This document shows, piece by piece, positions 37,637 to 46,799 of a DNA stretch of 64,000 nucleotides. Each line of letters starts with the position of its first letter. Position 1 is the first letter of the stretch. A program made the translations under genes and the position numbers. The stretch comes from Flavobacterium tiangeerense (GTDB taxonomy: Bacteria > Bacteroidota > Bacteroidia > Flavobacteriales > Flavobacteriaceae): contig NZ_VLKO01000012.1 in NCBI RefSeq assembly GCF_007830355.1, positions 36,539 to 100,538 of the forward strand, written 5' to 3'. The notes under the pieces are model-generated. The model searched no databases, had not been told where the DNA came from, and saw only the letters and a list, made by a program, of their open reading frames with translations.

Positions 37637-37652
37637 TAAAAATAAAACCAAT

Positions 37653-37988
37653 ATGAACACGATAAAAAAGATAAATACTTTCGCAATTGCATTGCCTTTC
37701 ATAATAGGTGTCTTTGCAGTTTTAAATGAAAACTTGTTAATAATTGCACTATTATCAACTATGGTTACTGGTTTTATTCAAGTACTAATTTCTCTGTATT
37801 TGTTAGTACAAGAACCTAGAAACAAGCACTTACAAATTTATTTGGGTATCGTTTTATTATTTTTTGGCTTGTGGTTTATCAACGTAAATTATCATTATTC
37901 AGATAAACTGATATTTTTACTTTTTGCATTACCAGTTGCATTAGCTTTTTACCTTTCACTTATTATCCACAAAAATTTAAAATTATGA
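37653..37988 (+). CDS. Small integral membrane protein of unknown function
   Basis: The 111-residue protein is almost entirely hydrophobic, with about four predicted membrane helices (for example LPFIIGVFAVLN, IIALLSTMVTGFIQVLISLY, IVLLFFGLWFI and FLLFALPVALAFYL). I recognise no family. It is the first gene of the operon behind candidate operator 2 and overlaps the next gene by four bases (ATGA), which indicates translational coupling. Confidence 0.75.
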   Translation: MNTIKKINTFAIALPFIIGVFAVLNENLLIIALLSTMVTGFIQVLISLYLLVQEPRNKHLQIYLGIVLLFFGLWFINVNYHYSDKLIFLLFALPVALAFYLSLIIHKNLKL

Positions 37989-38695
37989 GCTTCTTAACCG
38001 CAGAATGGAATGATTTAGCGATGTTCAACTACGAAATCAATCCGAAAATTTTAGAAAGTTATGTTCCAAAAGGAACTGAACTCGATTTATGGAACGGCAA
38101 ATGCTACATTAGTTTAATTGGATTTATGTTTGAAAACGTGAAAGTTTTGGGAATTAAAGTTCCGTTTCATGTCAATTTTGAGGAAGTCAATTTACGCTTT
38201 TATGTAAAAAGATTCGAAAATGGAATTTGGAAACGCGGTGTTGTTTTCATTAAAGAAATTGTTCCAAAGCACGCAATAACCATTGTTGCCAACACCTTAT
38301 ACAACGAGCATTACCAAACCTTGAAAATGCGACATTCAAGAACTGAAAACGGAACATCAAAATCTTTTCAATACGAATGTTTCAAGGATGCAAAGTGGAA
38401 TTCCATTTCGATGACAACAGAAAAAAATCCAATTCCTATTGAAAAAAATTCAGAAGCCGAGTTTATTACCGAACATTATTTTGGGTACACCAACTATAAC
38501 AAAGATAAGTCAATTGAATATGCTGTTTCTCACCCAAGGTGGAAACAACTGCAAGTAATCAATTCAAAAATTGATGTTGATTTTGAGAGTATTTACGGCA
38601 AGGATTATAAATTTTTAAAAGACCTAAAACCTACCTCTGAATTTCTTGCCATTGGTTCAAAAATAACGATTGAAGGTAAAAAAAATATTCGATGA
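37985..38695 (+). CDS. DUF2071 (YqjF-like) protein
   Basis: The 236-residue soluble protein matches DUF2071, first seen in B. subtilis YqjF. It starts MSFLTAEWNDLAMFNYEI and has the typical PKGTELDLWNGKCYISLIGF (here PKGTELDLWNG and CYISLIGF), followed by EEVNLRFYVKR and a closing beta region. The fold is related to acetoacetate decarboxylase, but no enzyme activity is established. It is coupled to its neighbours by ATGA overlaps on both sides. Confidence 0.82.
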   Translation: MSFLTAEWNDLAMFNYEINPKILESYVPKGTELDLWNGKCYISLIGFMFENVKVLGIKVPFHVNFEEVNLRFYVKRFENGIWKRGVVFIKEIVPKHAITIVANTLYNEHYQTLKMRHSRTENGTSKSFQYECFKDAKWNSISMTTEKNPIPIEKNSEAEFITEHYFGYTNYNKDKSIEYAVSHPRWKQLQVINSKIDVDFESIYGKDYKFLKDLKPTSEFLAIGSKITIEGKKNIR

Positions 38696-39510
38696 AAACT
38701 TTAACTAACCAAACCTTGTTATATGACGAAGATTGTCCGCTTTGTCGCGTTTATACTTCTGGATTTATAAAAGCTGGAATGTTGGACGAAAATGGCAAGA
38801 AACCATACTGTCAATTATCTGATGAAGAACAAAACTTTATTGATGTCCAACGCGCCTCAAACGAAATCGCATTAGTTGATAACGAAAACAAAACCGTCAT
38901 TTATGGAATTGACAGTTTGCTAAAAGTAATTGGATTTTCATTTCCGTGGATGGAGAAAATCGGAAATCTAAAACCAATAAAGTTTTTTCTGAAAAAATTA
39001 TATTCCTTCATTTCTTATAATCGAAAAGTAATCATTCCGAGTAAGATTAAAAAAGAAATCAAGTTGCAATGTATTCCTGATTTTAATTATCAGTATCGAA
39101 TTTTGTACATTTTCTTTGCAACGACAATAACAACAATTGTTTTGTATAAATTTTCAGATTCCATACCCATTTTGCCAAAACCAACTATTGCAAGAGAACT
39201 GATTCTTGCATTAAGTCAAATGGTTTTTCAGAGTTTATTTTTAATAAAATTGGACAAGAAAATAATCTTGAATTACATCGGAAACTTAATGACGGTGTCG
39301 TTAATGGGTTCTTTATTATTACTTCCGATATTGATTTTGAATTTAGTTGTTAACATCTCAGAATTCGTCACTTTAGGCTGGTTTGGAATAACCATTTTAG
39401 TAATGTTACTAGAACATTCACGAAGAATTAAACTATTGGAATTGTCTTTCTACTTATCTATAACTTGGGTGATTTATCGAATCATTGCCTTGACGATCAT
39501 CTTAAATTAA
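38692..39510 (+). CDS. DCC-type thiol-disulfide oxidoreductase domain fused to a membrane region
   Basis: The 272-residue protein has an N-terminal DUF393 domain with YDEDCPLCRVY (Cys15 and Cys18, a CxxC pair). A C-terminal membrane region of about 130 residues follows, with four or so helices. Single-domain DCC proteins are about 130 residues, so the membrane part is an extension. DCC proteins are thought to be thioredoxin-like redox proteins. It is coupled to the DUF2071 gene by ATGA and lies 5 bases before the SDR gene. Confidence 0.82.
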   Translation: MKTLTNQTLLYDEDCPLCRVYTSGFIKAGMLDENGKKPYCQLSDEEQNFIDVQRASNEIALVDNENKTVIYGIDSLLKVIGFSFPWMEKIGNLKPIKFFLKKLYSFISYNRKVIIPSKIKKEIKLQCIPDFNYQYRILYIFFATTITTIVLYKFSDSIPILPKPTIARELILALSQMVFQSLFLIKLDKKIILNYIGNLMTVSLMGSLLLLPILILNLVVNISEFVTLGWFGITILVMLLEHSRRIKLLELSFYLSITWVIYRIIALTIILN

Positions 39511-39515
39511 AACTA

Positions 39516-40427
39516 ATGAAAAAGCTAATCATTGCAGCAGGAACAGGATTTTTAGGTCAAGTTTTAGTAACACATTTTAAAGATAAATTTGATGAAATTG
39601 TTATTCTAACTCGAGGAAAATCTAAAAGTACTGATTCGGTAAAATATGTGAATTGGGATGCCAAAACGCTTTCTGGTTGGGAGAATGAACTAGAAAACGC
39701 TTCCGTTTTAATAAATCTTGCGGGAAAATCTGTCGATTGCAGATATACCGCCGCCAACAAAAAAGAGATTTACGATTCTAGAATTGACAGTACCAAAATA
39801 TTAAATGAAGCGGTTTTAAATTGTAAAAATCCACCCAAACACTGGCTGAATTCATCAACATCTACAATTTATAGATTTTCATTGGATAAACAAATGGATG
39901 AAGTTACTGGTGAAATTGGAGATGATTTTTCCATGAATATTGCTAAATCTTGGGAGATAGCCTTCTTTGAAACTGAAACTCCAAAAACATTAAAAACTAC
40001 TTTACGAACTTCAATAGTTTTAGGAAAAAATGGCGGCGCTTTTGTTCCGATAAAAATGCTAACTAAATTTGGACTTGGCGGAAAACAAGGAAAAGGAAAT
40101 CAATTTATAAGTTGGATTCACGAAAAAGATTTTGCACGAGCAATTGAATTTGTAATAGAAAAAGAGCTGACAGGAGTTGTAAATATTGTTTCTCCAAAAC
40201 CTAGCACCAATTCTGACTTCATGACAACTCTTAGAAAAACAATTGGAATACCATTTGGACTTTCAACAAGTAAACTTTTACTGGAAATTGGATCCTTTTT
40301 CATTAGAACAGAAACAGAATTGGTATTGAAAAGCCGGAATGTAATTCCGAGAAGATTACAGGAAAATGGTTTTACATTTGAATATGCAATTTTAGAAAAA
40401 ACATTTAAAAACTTAACCAAGAAATGA
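39516..40427 (+). CDS. TIGR01777-type epimerase (SDR39U1-like)
   Basis: Starting at 39516 (MKKLIIAAGTGFLGQVL) the protein has 303 residues. The Rossmann loop is AAGTGFLG, where most relatives have GGTGFIG. Then come VKYVNWD, LINLAGKSVDCRYT and a SSTSTIY motif; WIHEKDFARAIEFV and NIVSPKPSTN are typical of TIGR01777. An upstream start at 39465 would overlap the previous gene by 46 bases and adds non-family residues. Substrate unknown; in plants a relative takes part in plastid division. It is coupled by ATGA to the SRPBCC gene. Confidence 0.87.
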   Translation: MKKLIIAAGTGFLGQVLVTHFKDKFDEIVILTRGKSKSTDSVKYVNWDAKTLSGWENELENASVLINLAGKSVDCRYTAANKKEIYDSRIDSTKILNEAVLNCKNPPKHWLNSSTSTIYRFSLDKQMDEVTGEIGDDFSMNIAKSWEIAFFETETPKTLKTTLRTSIVLGKNGGAFVPIKMLTKFGLGGKQGKGNQFISWIHEKDFARAIEFVIEKELTGVVNIVSPKPSTNSDFMTTLRKTIGIPFGLSTSKLLLEIGSFFIRTETELVLKSRNVIPRRLQENGFTFEYAILEKTFKNLTKK

Positions 40428-40882
40428 CAACCATACAACTAACAACTAGAATAAACGCCCCAATTGAACTCATTTTTGATTTATCCAGAAACATAGATGT
40501 TCATCAACAATCCACTGCAAAATCAAATGAAACCGCTATTGATGGAATAACTTCGGGTTTGATAAATTTAAACGAAACCGTTACCTGGCGTGGCAAACAT
40601 TTTGGTATTTACTTAACACACAAAAGCTTAATATCAGCAATGGAAATCCCAACGTACTTTGTAGATGAAATGCTTGAAGGCAAGTTTAAATATTTCAAAC
40701 ACCAGCATACTTTTATTCAAAAAAAAGGATTTGTTATCATGGAAGATAACATTCAATATGAAACACCGTATGGTATTTTCGGGAAAATCTTTGACCATTT
40801 TCTCCTCAAGAAACATTTAACCAAATTCATTTCTGAAAGGAATTCTTTCATCAAAGAACTAGCTGAAAATCATCAAAAATAA
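40424..40882 (+). CDS. SRPBCC (START-like) ligand-binding protein
   Basis: The 152-residue protein fits the helix-grip fold. It begins TTRINAPIELIFDLSRNIDVH, given here as INAPIELIFDLSRN; then come the beta strands ETVTWRGKHFG and GKFKYFKHQHTF and the closing helix HLTKFISERNSFIKEL. SRPBCC and TIGR01777 genes are often neighbours, but their joint role is not known. It ends the operon and its last 24 bases overlap the convergent gene at 40859. Confidence 0.83.
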   Translation: MTTIQLTTRINAPIELIFDLSRNIDVHQQSTAKSNETAIDGITSGLINLNETVTWRGKHFGIYLTHKSLISAMEIPTYFVDEMLEGKFKYFKHQHTFIQKKGFVIMEDNIQYETPYGIFGKIFDHFLLKKHLTKFISERNSFIKELAENHQK

Positions 40883-41674
40883 CCACCAAAATATAGGAAT
40901 ACTTTCTACCCAAAAAGAAGCGTAATAGCGGGAACGATTCTCATTTGCATATACTAAAAATAAGATGGTAGTGATTGCTAATCCTGTTTTTAAAGCTAAA
41001 AATTCGATTGTAAAATCATTTGATAAAAATTCTAACAGTACAAATAAAAACATCAATACAAATCCTACTCTCTTAGTGCGCATTACTCCTATTTGTTGCG
41101 GAACGGTTTTTAAATGTGGGTCATCCCATTTTAAATCAACTATTTCAAAAATTAAAATCAAAACGAAAATCAGAATATATCGTTGGATTGCGACTAAAAA
41201 AACCAAACTTGTGCATTCCGTATTATTGTTAACGATAGGTAAAAAAAGCGTCACTCCTACCCAACATAAAGCCACAATATAGATTTTAATTCCAGCCCAG
41301 TTTCGTGCATTTTTTTTATTCGGAAAAAAGGGTAACGTATAGAGCAAAACGATGATTAGAAAAAAAAGACCAATAAATTGTGTGCCTTTTTCTAAATGAA
41401 AAAAATAATAACCCGTGGCTATCAATGATAGAAAACTGATGAATGCGACGCCTTTCAATTGCAGTGTCATTTTCAATTTTTGCGTTCTAACCAGAGCATC
41501 GTATTTTACAAAATTATAGCCCACTATGGTTCCGAAAAAAGTAAAGAAAGCGACGCTATTGTTATAAGAAATGTGGAACATCCTGTACGTAAGATGAACC
41601 AGCGCAAAACAAGATAATGCCACGTGAATACTGCTATTGATGTAAAATTCAAAAATATTTTTAAAATATCGCAT
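40859..41674 (-). CDS. UbiA-like polytopic membrane protein
   Basis: The 271-residue protein has about eight membrane helices. The overall plan (paired helices with a polar loop carrying FVKYDALVR) recalls UbiA prenyltransferases. The two DxxxD-type motifs for prenyl diphosphate are not clear: only FEIVDLKWDDPHLKT comes near. It may be a degenerate or divergent relative. It converges on the SRPBCC gene with a 24-base overlap and is divergent from gcvP. Confidence 0.68.
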   Translation of the reverse strand: MRYFKNIFEFYINSSIHVALSCFALVHLTYRMFHISYNNSVAFFTFFGTIVGYNFVKYDALVRTQKLKMTLQLKGVAFISFLSLIATGYYFFHLEKGTQFIGLFFLIIVLLYTLPFFPNKKNARNWAGIKIYIVALCWVGVTLFLPIVNNNTECTSLVFLVAIQRYILIFVLILIFEIVDLKWDDPHLKTVPQQIGVMRTKRVGFVLMFLFVLLEFLSNDFTIEFLALKTGLAITTILFLVYANENRSRYYASFWVESIPIFWWLFLMIFS

Positions 41675-41819
41675 TAGACAAAATTAATCAATGTGTTAAT
41701 AAGAAAGGCTTTTAGTTGAAAAATTCATAGAAAATCAACTTAAAAAAGGTTATTTATAGCATATTAATATTTAATTTTACAGCCTTAAATTAAGAAACAC
41801 ACAACCCATTAGACATACA

Positions 41820-44669
41820 ATGAAAACAGACGCTTTTGCTTTAAGACACATTGGACCTAGAGAGAATGATTTAACGCACATGTTAAAAACAATTGGTGCC
41901 GACTCACTAGATCAATTGATTGACGAAACCATTCCGAGTGACATCCGATTAAAAGCTGATTTGGACTTAGAACCTGCCATGACAGAGTACGAGTTTGCAA
42001 ACCACATTTTTAACTTAGGAAACAAAAATAAAGTATTCAAATCATATATAGGATTAGGATACAACGCTGCTATTATTCCTGCTGTAATTCAAAGAAATAT
42101 TTTTGAAAATCCAGGTTGGTATACGGCATACACACCTTATCAAGCAGAGATTGCTCAAGGTCGTTTAGAAGCTATTTTAAATTTCCAAACTACAGTAATT
42201 GAACTTACGGGAATGGAAATTGCAAACGCATCTTTACTTGATGAAAGTACAGCTGCAGCCGAGGCTATGGCCCTTTTATTCGATGTTCGCTCTCGTGACC
42301 AAAAGAAAAACAATGTTAATAAATTCTTCGTTTCTGAAGAAATTTTACCACAAACCCTATCGGTATTGCAAACTCGTTCTACTCCTATTGGCGTTGAGCT
42401 TGTAATAGGAAACCATGAAGATTTTGATTTCTCAAAAGAATTTTATGGTGCAATTTTACAATATCCAGGGAAATTTGGTCAAGTAAATGATTATGCTGGT
42501 TTTATTGCTAAGGCAAAACTAAATGAAATTAAAGTTGCAGTTGCTGCTGATATATTGAGTTTGGTAAAACTGACTCCTCCAGGAGAAATGGGAGCCGATG
42601 TTGTGCTAGGAACTACACAACGATTTGGAATTCCATTAGGCTATGGTGGTCCTCATGCCGCTTATTTTGCTACCAAAGAAGAATACAAACGCTCTATGCC
42701 AGGTCGTATTATCGGAGTAACTGTAGATACAGATGGAAATCGTGCATTGCGTATGGCTTTGCAGACGAGAGAACAACATATAAAACGTGACAAGGCAACA
42801 TCAAATATTTGTACTGCTCAAGTATTATTGTCTGTAATGGCCGGAATGTACGCTGTTTATCATGGTCCAAAAGGATTGCAATACATAGCTGATAAAGTTC
42901 ATGCTTCGGCAGTAACATTGGCAAACGAAATAGAAAAATTGGGCTTGTACCAAACCAACACTTCGTTTTTTGACACTATCGTTATCAAAACTAACGCTCA
43001 AAAAATTAGAGAAATAGCAGAATCAAAAGAAGTAAATTTCTTTTATGCTGACGAAACTACTGTTTCAATTTCTTTAAACGAAACAACTAGCATTGCTGAT
43101 TTGAATACCATCGTTTCTATATTTGCTGAAGCTACTGGAAAACCAACTACAATAATTTCAGAATTAGCAACCGAAAATCAAATTCCGTCTCATTTAGAAA
43201 GAACATCTACGTTTTTAACACATGATGTTTTCAATAAACACCATTCTGAAACGGCTTTGATGCGTTACATTAAAATGTTAGAGCGAAAAGATTTAGCATT
43301 AAACCATTCGATGATTTCACTAGGATCTTGCACCATGAAATTGAATGCAGCCTCTGAAATGTTGCCTTTAAGTATGGCACAATGGAACAACATTCACCCG
43401 TTTGCACCATTAGATCAGGCGCAAGGATACCAAGAAATGTTAGCTAAATTAGAGCAACAACTTAACGTAGTAACTGGATTTGCAGGAACTACATTGCAAC
43501 CTAATTCTGGTGCTCAAGGAGAATACGCCGGTTTAATGGTTATTCGTGCCTACCACCAATCTCGCGGTGATCACCACCGTAATATTGCTTTGATTCCATC
43601 ATCAGCTCACGGTACAAACCCTGCATCTGCTGCAATGGCTGGAATGAAAGTAGTGGTTACTAAAACTCTTGAAAACGGAAATATCGATATTGATGATTTA
43701 CGTGAAAAAGCCATTCTTCACAGAGATAATCTGTCTTGCTTGATGGTAACCTATCCTTCAACGCATGGTGTTTTTGAAAGTGCTATTAAAGAAATTACCC
43801 AATTGATTCACGATAATGGTGGACAAGTATATATGGATGGTGCCAATATGAATGCACAAGTAGGATTGACAAATCCTGCAACAATTGGCGCAGATGTGTG
43901 TCACCTAAATTTACACAAAACGTTTGCTATCCCTCACGGTGGTGGTGGTCCAGGTGTAGGTCCAATTTGCGTTGCACCACAATTGGTTCCATTTTTACCT
44001 ACAAATCCAGTAATACCTACAGGTGGCGAAAATGCAATTACAGCAATATCTGCTGCTCCTTGGGGTTCTGCGTTGGTTTGCTTGATTTCGTACGGATACA
44101 TTTGCATGCTAGGTGCTGAAGGTTTGAAAAAATCTACTGAGTACGCTATTTTAAATGCAAACTACATCAAAGAAAAGCTAAACGGTCATTTTGATACCCT
44201 TTATTCTGGAGAAATGGGTCGCGCTGCACACGAAATGATTTTAGAGTGTCGTCCGTTTAAAGAAAAAGGAATTGAAGTAACTGATATTGCAAAACGTTTG
44301 ATGGATTATGGCTTCCATGCTCCAACCGTTTCATTCCCAGTTGCTGGAACTCTAATGATTGAACCTACTGAAAGTGAAAACTTAGAGGAACTTGATCGTT
44401 TTTGTGATGCTATGATTTCAATTCGTAAAGAAATTGAAGCAGCAACATTGGAGAATCCAAACAATGTATTGAAAAACGCACCACACACATTGACAATGGT
44501 AACTTCTGATACTTGGATTTATCCGTATACACGTGAGCAAGCTGCATTCTCATTAGAATACATTGCCGATAATAAATTTTGGCCAACAGTACGTCGTGCC
44601 GATGAAGCTTACGGTGATAGAAACCTAGTATGTTCTTGCGCTCCAATTGAAGCTTACATGGAAAGTTAA
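41820..44669 (+). CDS. gcvP: Glycine dehydrogenase (P protein of the glycine cleavage system)
   Basis: GcvP is the PLP-dependent decarboxylase of the glycine cleavage system, passing aminomethyl to lipoyl-GcvH. The 949-residue protein is the single-chain form (P1 and P2 halves fused). It starts FALRHIGPRENDL. PLP attaches at Lys in HLNLHKTFAIPHGGGGPG, in the C-terminal half. SLGSCTMKLNAASEM and IALIPSSAHGTNPASA are also standard. The gcvT and gcvH genes are not adjacent. No glycine riboswitch was recognised in the 145-bp upstream gap. A terminator follows. Confidence 0.97.
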   Translation: MKTDAFALRHIGPRENDLTHMLKTIGADSLDQLIDETIPSDIRLKADLDLEPAMTEYEFANHIFNLGNKNKVFKSYIGLGYNAAIIPAVIQRNIFENPGWYTAYTPYQAEIAQGRLEAILNFQTTVIELTGMEIANASLLDESTAAAEAMALLFDVRSRDQKKNNVNKFFVSEEILPQTLSVLQTRSTPIGVELVIGNHEDFDFSKEFYGAILQYPGKFGQVNDYAGFIAKAKLNEIKVAVAADILSLVKLTPPGEMGADVVLGTTQRFGIPLGYGGPHAAYFATKEEYKRSMPGRIIGVTVDTDGNRALRMALQTREQHIKRDKATSNICTAQVLLSVMAGMYAVYHGPKGLQYIADKVHASAVTLANEIEKLGLYQTNTSFFDTIVIKTNAQKIREIAESKEVNFFYADETTVSISLNETTSIADLNTIVSIFAEATGKPTTIISELATENQIPSHLERTSTFLTHDVFNKHHSETALMRYIKMLERKDLALNHSMISLGSCTMKLNAASEMLPLSMAQWNNIHPFAPLDQAQGYQEMLAKLEQQLNVVTGFAGTTLQPNSGAQGEYAGLMVIRAYHQSRGDHHRNIALIPSSAHGTNPASAAMAGMKVVVTKTLENGNIDIDDLREKAILHRDNLSCLMVTYPSTHGVFESAIKEITQLIHDNGGQVYMDGANMNAQVGLTNPATIGADVCHLNLHKTFAIPHGGGGPGVGPICVAPQLVPFLPTNPVIPTGGENAITAISAAPWGSALVCLISYGYICMLGAEGLKKSTEYAILNANYIKEKLNGHFDTLYSGEMGRAAHEMILECRPFKEKGIEVTDIAKRLMDYGFHAPTVSFPVAGTLMIEPTESENLEELDRFCDAMISIRKEIEAATLENPNNVLKNAPHTLTMVTSDTWIYPYTREQAAFSLEYIADNKFWPTVRRADEAYGDRNLVCSCAPIEAYMES

Positions 44670-44693
44670 TTTTCTAATAATATACAAATAATA

Positions 44694-44728
44694 AAAATAC
44701 CTCAATATATCGGGGTATTTTTTTTGCC
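44694..44728 (+). terminator. Terminator of gcvP
   Basis: AAAATACCTC and CGGGGTATTTT form a stem with G-T pairs around a short AT loop, followed by an 8-base T run. Confidence 0.8.
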
Positions 44729-44952
44729 AATCACTCTTTGATACAAGACCAATATTAGTACTCAAAAAAGAGCTTTACGAATTGCTAGAATTACAAAATA
44801 ATTATCTCAACAATTTTCTTGATTTGCAATTGAATTATCATTTTTTTTGCCAATTATCTATTATTTCATAATTATATGCACGCATAGTAAATTTTGTGAG
44901 TGTTCTAAATTAATATTGATTAAATTAGCCTCAAATTTGGAAAATTAACACA

Positions 44953-46011
44953 ATGAAAATAAAAATAGCTGGAATAGGAAGCTATATTCCTGAGAAAAAA
45001 GTAAGCAATACTGACTTTGGCGAACATGTATTTTTGAATGAAGATGGAACTCCTTTTGGCTATCCTAACCAAGTTGTTATTAAAAAATTTAAAGGCATTA
45101 CTGGAATAGAACACAGACGCTATGCCGAAGATCATCTCAATTCATCAGACTTAGCCTTTTTTGCTTGCGAAAAAGCAATAGCAAACGCATCAATCGATCC
45201 AGAAACCATTGATTATATCATTTTTGCACACAATTTTGGTGATGTGAAATATGGCACAAACCAATCGGATATGCTACCTAGCTTAGCCACACGTGTAAAA
45301 AACAAACTCCAAATAAAGAATCCAAAATGTGTTGCTTACGACATCCTTTTTGGATGCCCAGGCTGGATTGAAGGCGTTTTACAGGCTAATGCATTCATCA
45401 AATCTGGAATGGCAAAAAGATGTTTAGTAGTCGGTTCCGAAACACTTTCCAGAGTTGTTGACGTTCATGACAGAGATTCTATGATCTATTCAGACGGAGC
45501 TGGTGCTGCCATTATCGAAGCTTCGGATGATGAAACTGGTATGTTAGCCTATGAAAGTGCCACCTACTCCATTGACGAGTCACACTATTTGTTTTTTGGC
45601 AAATCATACAATCTTGATTTAGATCCAGATACCCGCTACATCAAAATGTACGGTCGAAAAATCTATGAATTTGCGTTAAACAATGTTCCCTTGGCTATGA
45701 AAAACTGTCTTGATGCCAGTGGAATAGGCATTGACGACGTGAAAAAAATCTTGATTCACCAAGCCAACGAAAAAATGGACGAAGCTATTATTCACCGCTT
45801 CTATAAATTATTTGACAAAACTGTACCTAAGGACATCATGCCCATGAGCATTCATGAATTAGGAAACAGCAGCGTTGCAACCGTACCGACTCTTTTTGAT
45901 TTGTTAATTCGCGGTCAAATAGAAAATCAATCCATTCAAAAAGGGGACATCCTTCTCTTTGCCTCTGTAGGTGCAGGAATGAACATCAATGCCTTTATTT
46001 ATAGATATTAA
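44953..46011 (+). CDS. 3-oxoacyl-ACP synthase III family protein (FabH-like)
   Basis: This 352-residue thiolase-fold enzyme has Cys in DILFGCPGWIEGV, His in ILIHQANEKMD and Asn in HELGNSSVATVPTL, the KAS III triad. The final glycine-rich segment is FASVGAGMNINAFIYRY. It is longer than FabH (about 317) with a longer N-terminal lobe, so a role in a specialised lipid or polyketide, or as a second initiation enzyme, is as likely as housekeeping fatty acid synthesis. A methyltransferase and a glycosyltransferase gene follow. Confidence 0.85.
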   Translation: MKIKIAGIGSYIPEKKVSNTDFGEHVFLNEDGTPFGYPNQVVIKKFKGITGIEHRRYAEDHLNSSDLAFFACEKAIANASIDPETIDYIIFAHNFGDVKYGTNQSDMLPSLATRVKNKLQIKNPKCVAYDILFGCPGWIEGVLQANAFIKSGMAKRCLVVGSETLSRVVDVHDRDSMIYSDGAGAAIIEASDDETGMLAYESATYSIDESHYLFFGKSYNLDLDPDTRYIKMYGRKIYEFALNNVPLAMKNCLDASGIGIDDVKKILIHQANEKMDEAIIHRFYKLFDKTVPKDIMPMSIHELGNSSVATVPTLFDLLIRGQIENQSIQKGDILLFASVGAGMNINAFIYRY

Positions 46012-46033
46012 CTACAACAATTGCATGAGTACA

Positions 46034-46174
46034 TGAAGCTAATCCGGCTGTACACTGCAATTCCTCGTTATAAAACTTGTTTTTCTAAGGGGCAATAAAG
46101 CTTCTGTTAGTCGCTTTTTGCCCCTTGAAAAACTACATTTTATACCTCCGGGATTTTCGTTGCCATCCGGGCTA
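46034..46174 (-). repeat. Intergenic structured repeat, family A, copy 2
   Basis: On the minus strand the element begins TAGCCCGGATGGCAACG and ends TGTACAGCCGGATTAGCTTC. It encloses a hairpin of AAGGGGCAA / TTGCCCCTT, extended by AAAGC / GCTTT (46087-46126). The arms match copy 1 at 11674-11761, while the hairpin sequence is different. Confidence 0.65.
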
Positions 46175-46203
46175 AAAAACAGTGCCCAAAACACATTTAT
46201 TAC

Positions 46204-46211
46204 TATATTTG
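46204..46211 (+). promoter_or_regulatory. Putative -7 box TATATTTG of the methyltransferase gene
   Basis: A perfect TAnnTTTG match, 34 bases upstream of the ATG at 46246. It supports the later start. Confidence 0.55.
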
Positions 46212-46245
46212 TACCTGCGTGCCACAGTGGCAAAATCAAAAAAAC

Positions 46246-46773
46246 ATGTACGAAAAAACATTTCCTAATAAAAGATTCAAACATACCTTAGAATTTTTAA
46301 AACAACACGTTACCACATCAGAAACCATCTTTGATTTAGGAGTACCTAATCCGTTTTCTAAAATCATGGAAGAAAATGGATACCAAGTAAAAAACACCAA
46401 AGGAGAAGATTTAGATAACGACCAAACGGCATTGCAAACCGAAACTTATTCTGTTTTTACTGCCTTCGAAATATTCGAGCATTTATTAAATCCATATACT
46501 GTTCTAGAAAATGTAAACTGCAATAAATTAGTCATTTCTATTCCGTTGCGTCTTTGGTTTTCACCAGCGTACCGCAGTAAAACAGACATGTGGGACAGGC
46601 ATTACCATGAGTTTGAAGATTGGCAATTAGATTGGTTATTAGAAAAAACGGGTTGGAAAATCACCGCTCGAGAAAAATTCACACATCCAGTAAAAAAAAT
46701 TGGTTTTAGACCTTTATTACGCTATTTCACCCCGAGATATTATATTGTTTGCGCTGTTAGAGAAAATAAATAA
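46246..46773 (+). CDS. Class I SAM-dependent methyltransferase
   Basis: Starting at 46246 (MYEKTFPNKRFKHTLEF) the protein has 175 residues. Motif I is divergent: TIFDLGVPNPFSKIM stands where DxGxGxG is expected. AFEIFEHLLNPYTVLENV is the motif IV/post-motif helix typical of Methyltransf_11. An ATG at 46219 lies only 8 bases beyond the -7 box and is less likely. The substrate is unknown. The family 2 glycosyltransferase follows after 26 bases, so they probably modify the same glycan or lipid. Confidence 0.78.
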   Translation: MYEKTFPNKRFKHTLEFLKQHVTTSETIFDLGVPNPFSKIMEENGYQVKNTKGEDLDNDQTALQTETYSVFTAFEIFEHLLNPYTVLENVNCNKLVISIPLRLWFSPAYRSKTDMWDRHYHEFEDWQLDWLLEKTGWKITAREKFTHPVKKIGFRPLLRYFTPRYYIVCAVRENK

Positions 46774-46799
46774 TAGAATAAAGAAAACAGATTTTTCTA

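Noticed and set aside
41675..41819. Glycine riboswitch upstream of gcvP
   Set aside because: The 145-bp gap is AT-rich and shows none of the conserved paired glycine-aptamer motifs.
46012..46245. Small gene in the gap before the methyltransferase
   Set aside because: The open frames there follow the arms of the family-A repeat and have no ribosome binding site or family resemblance.
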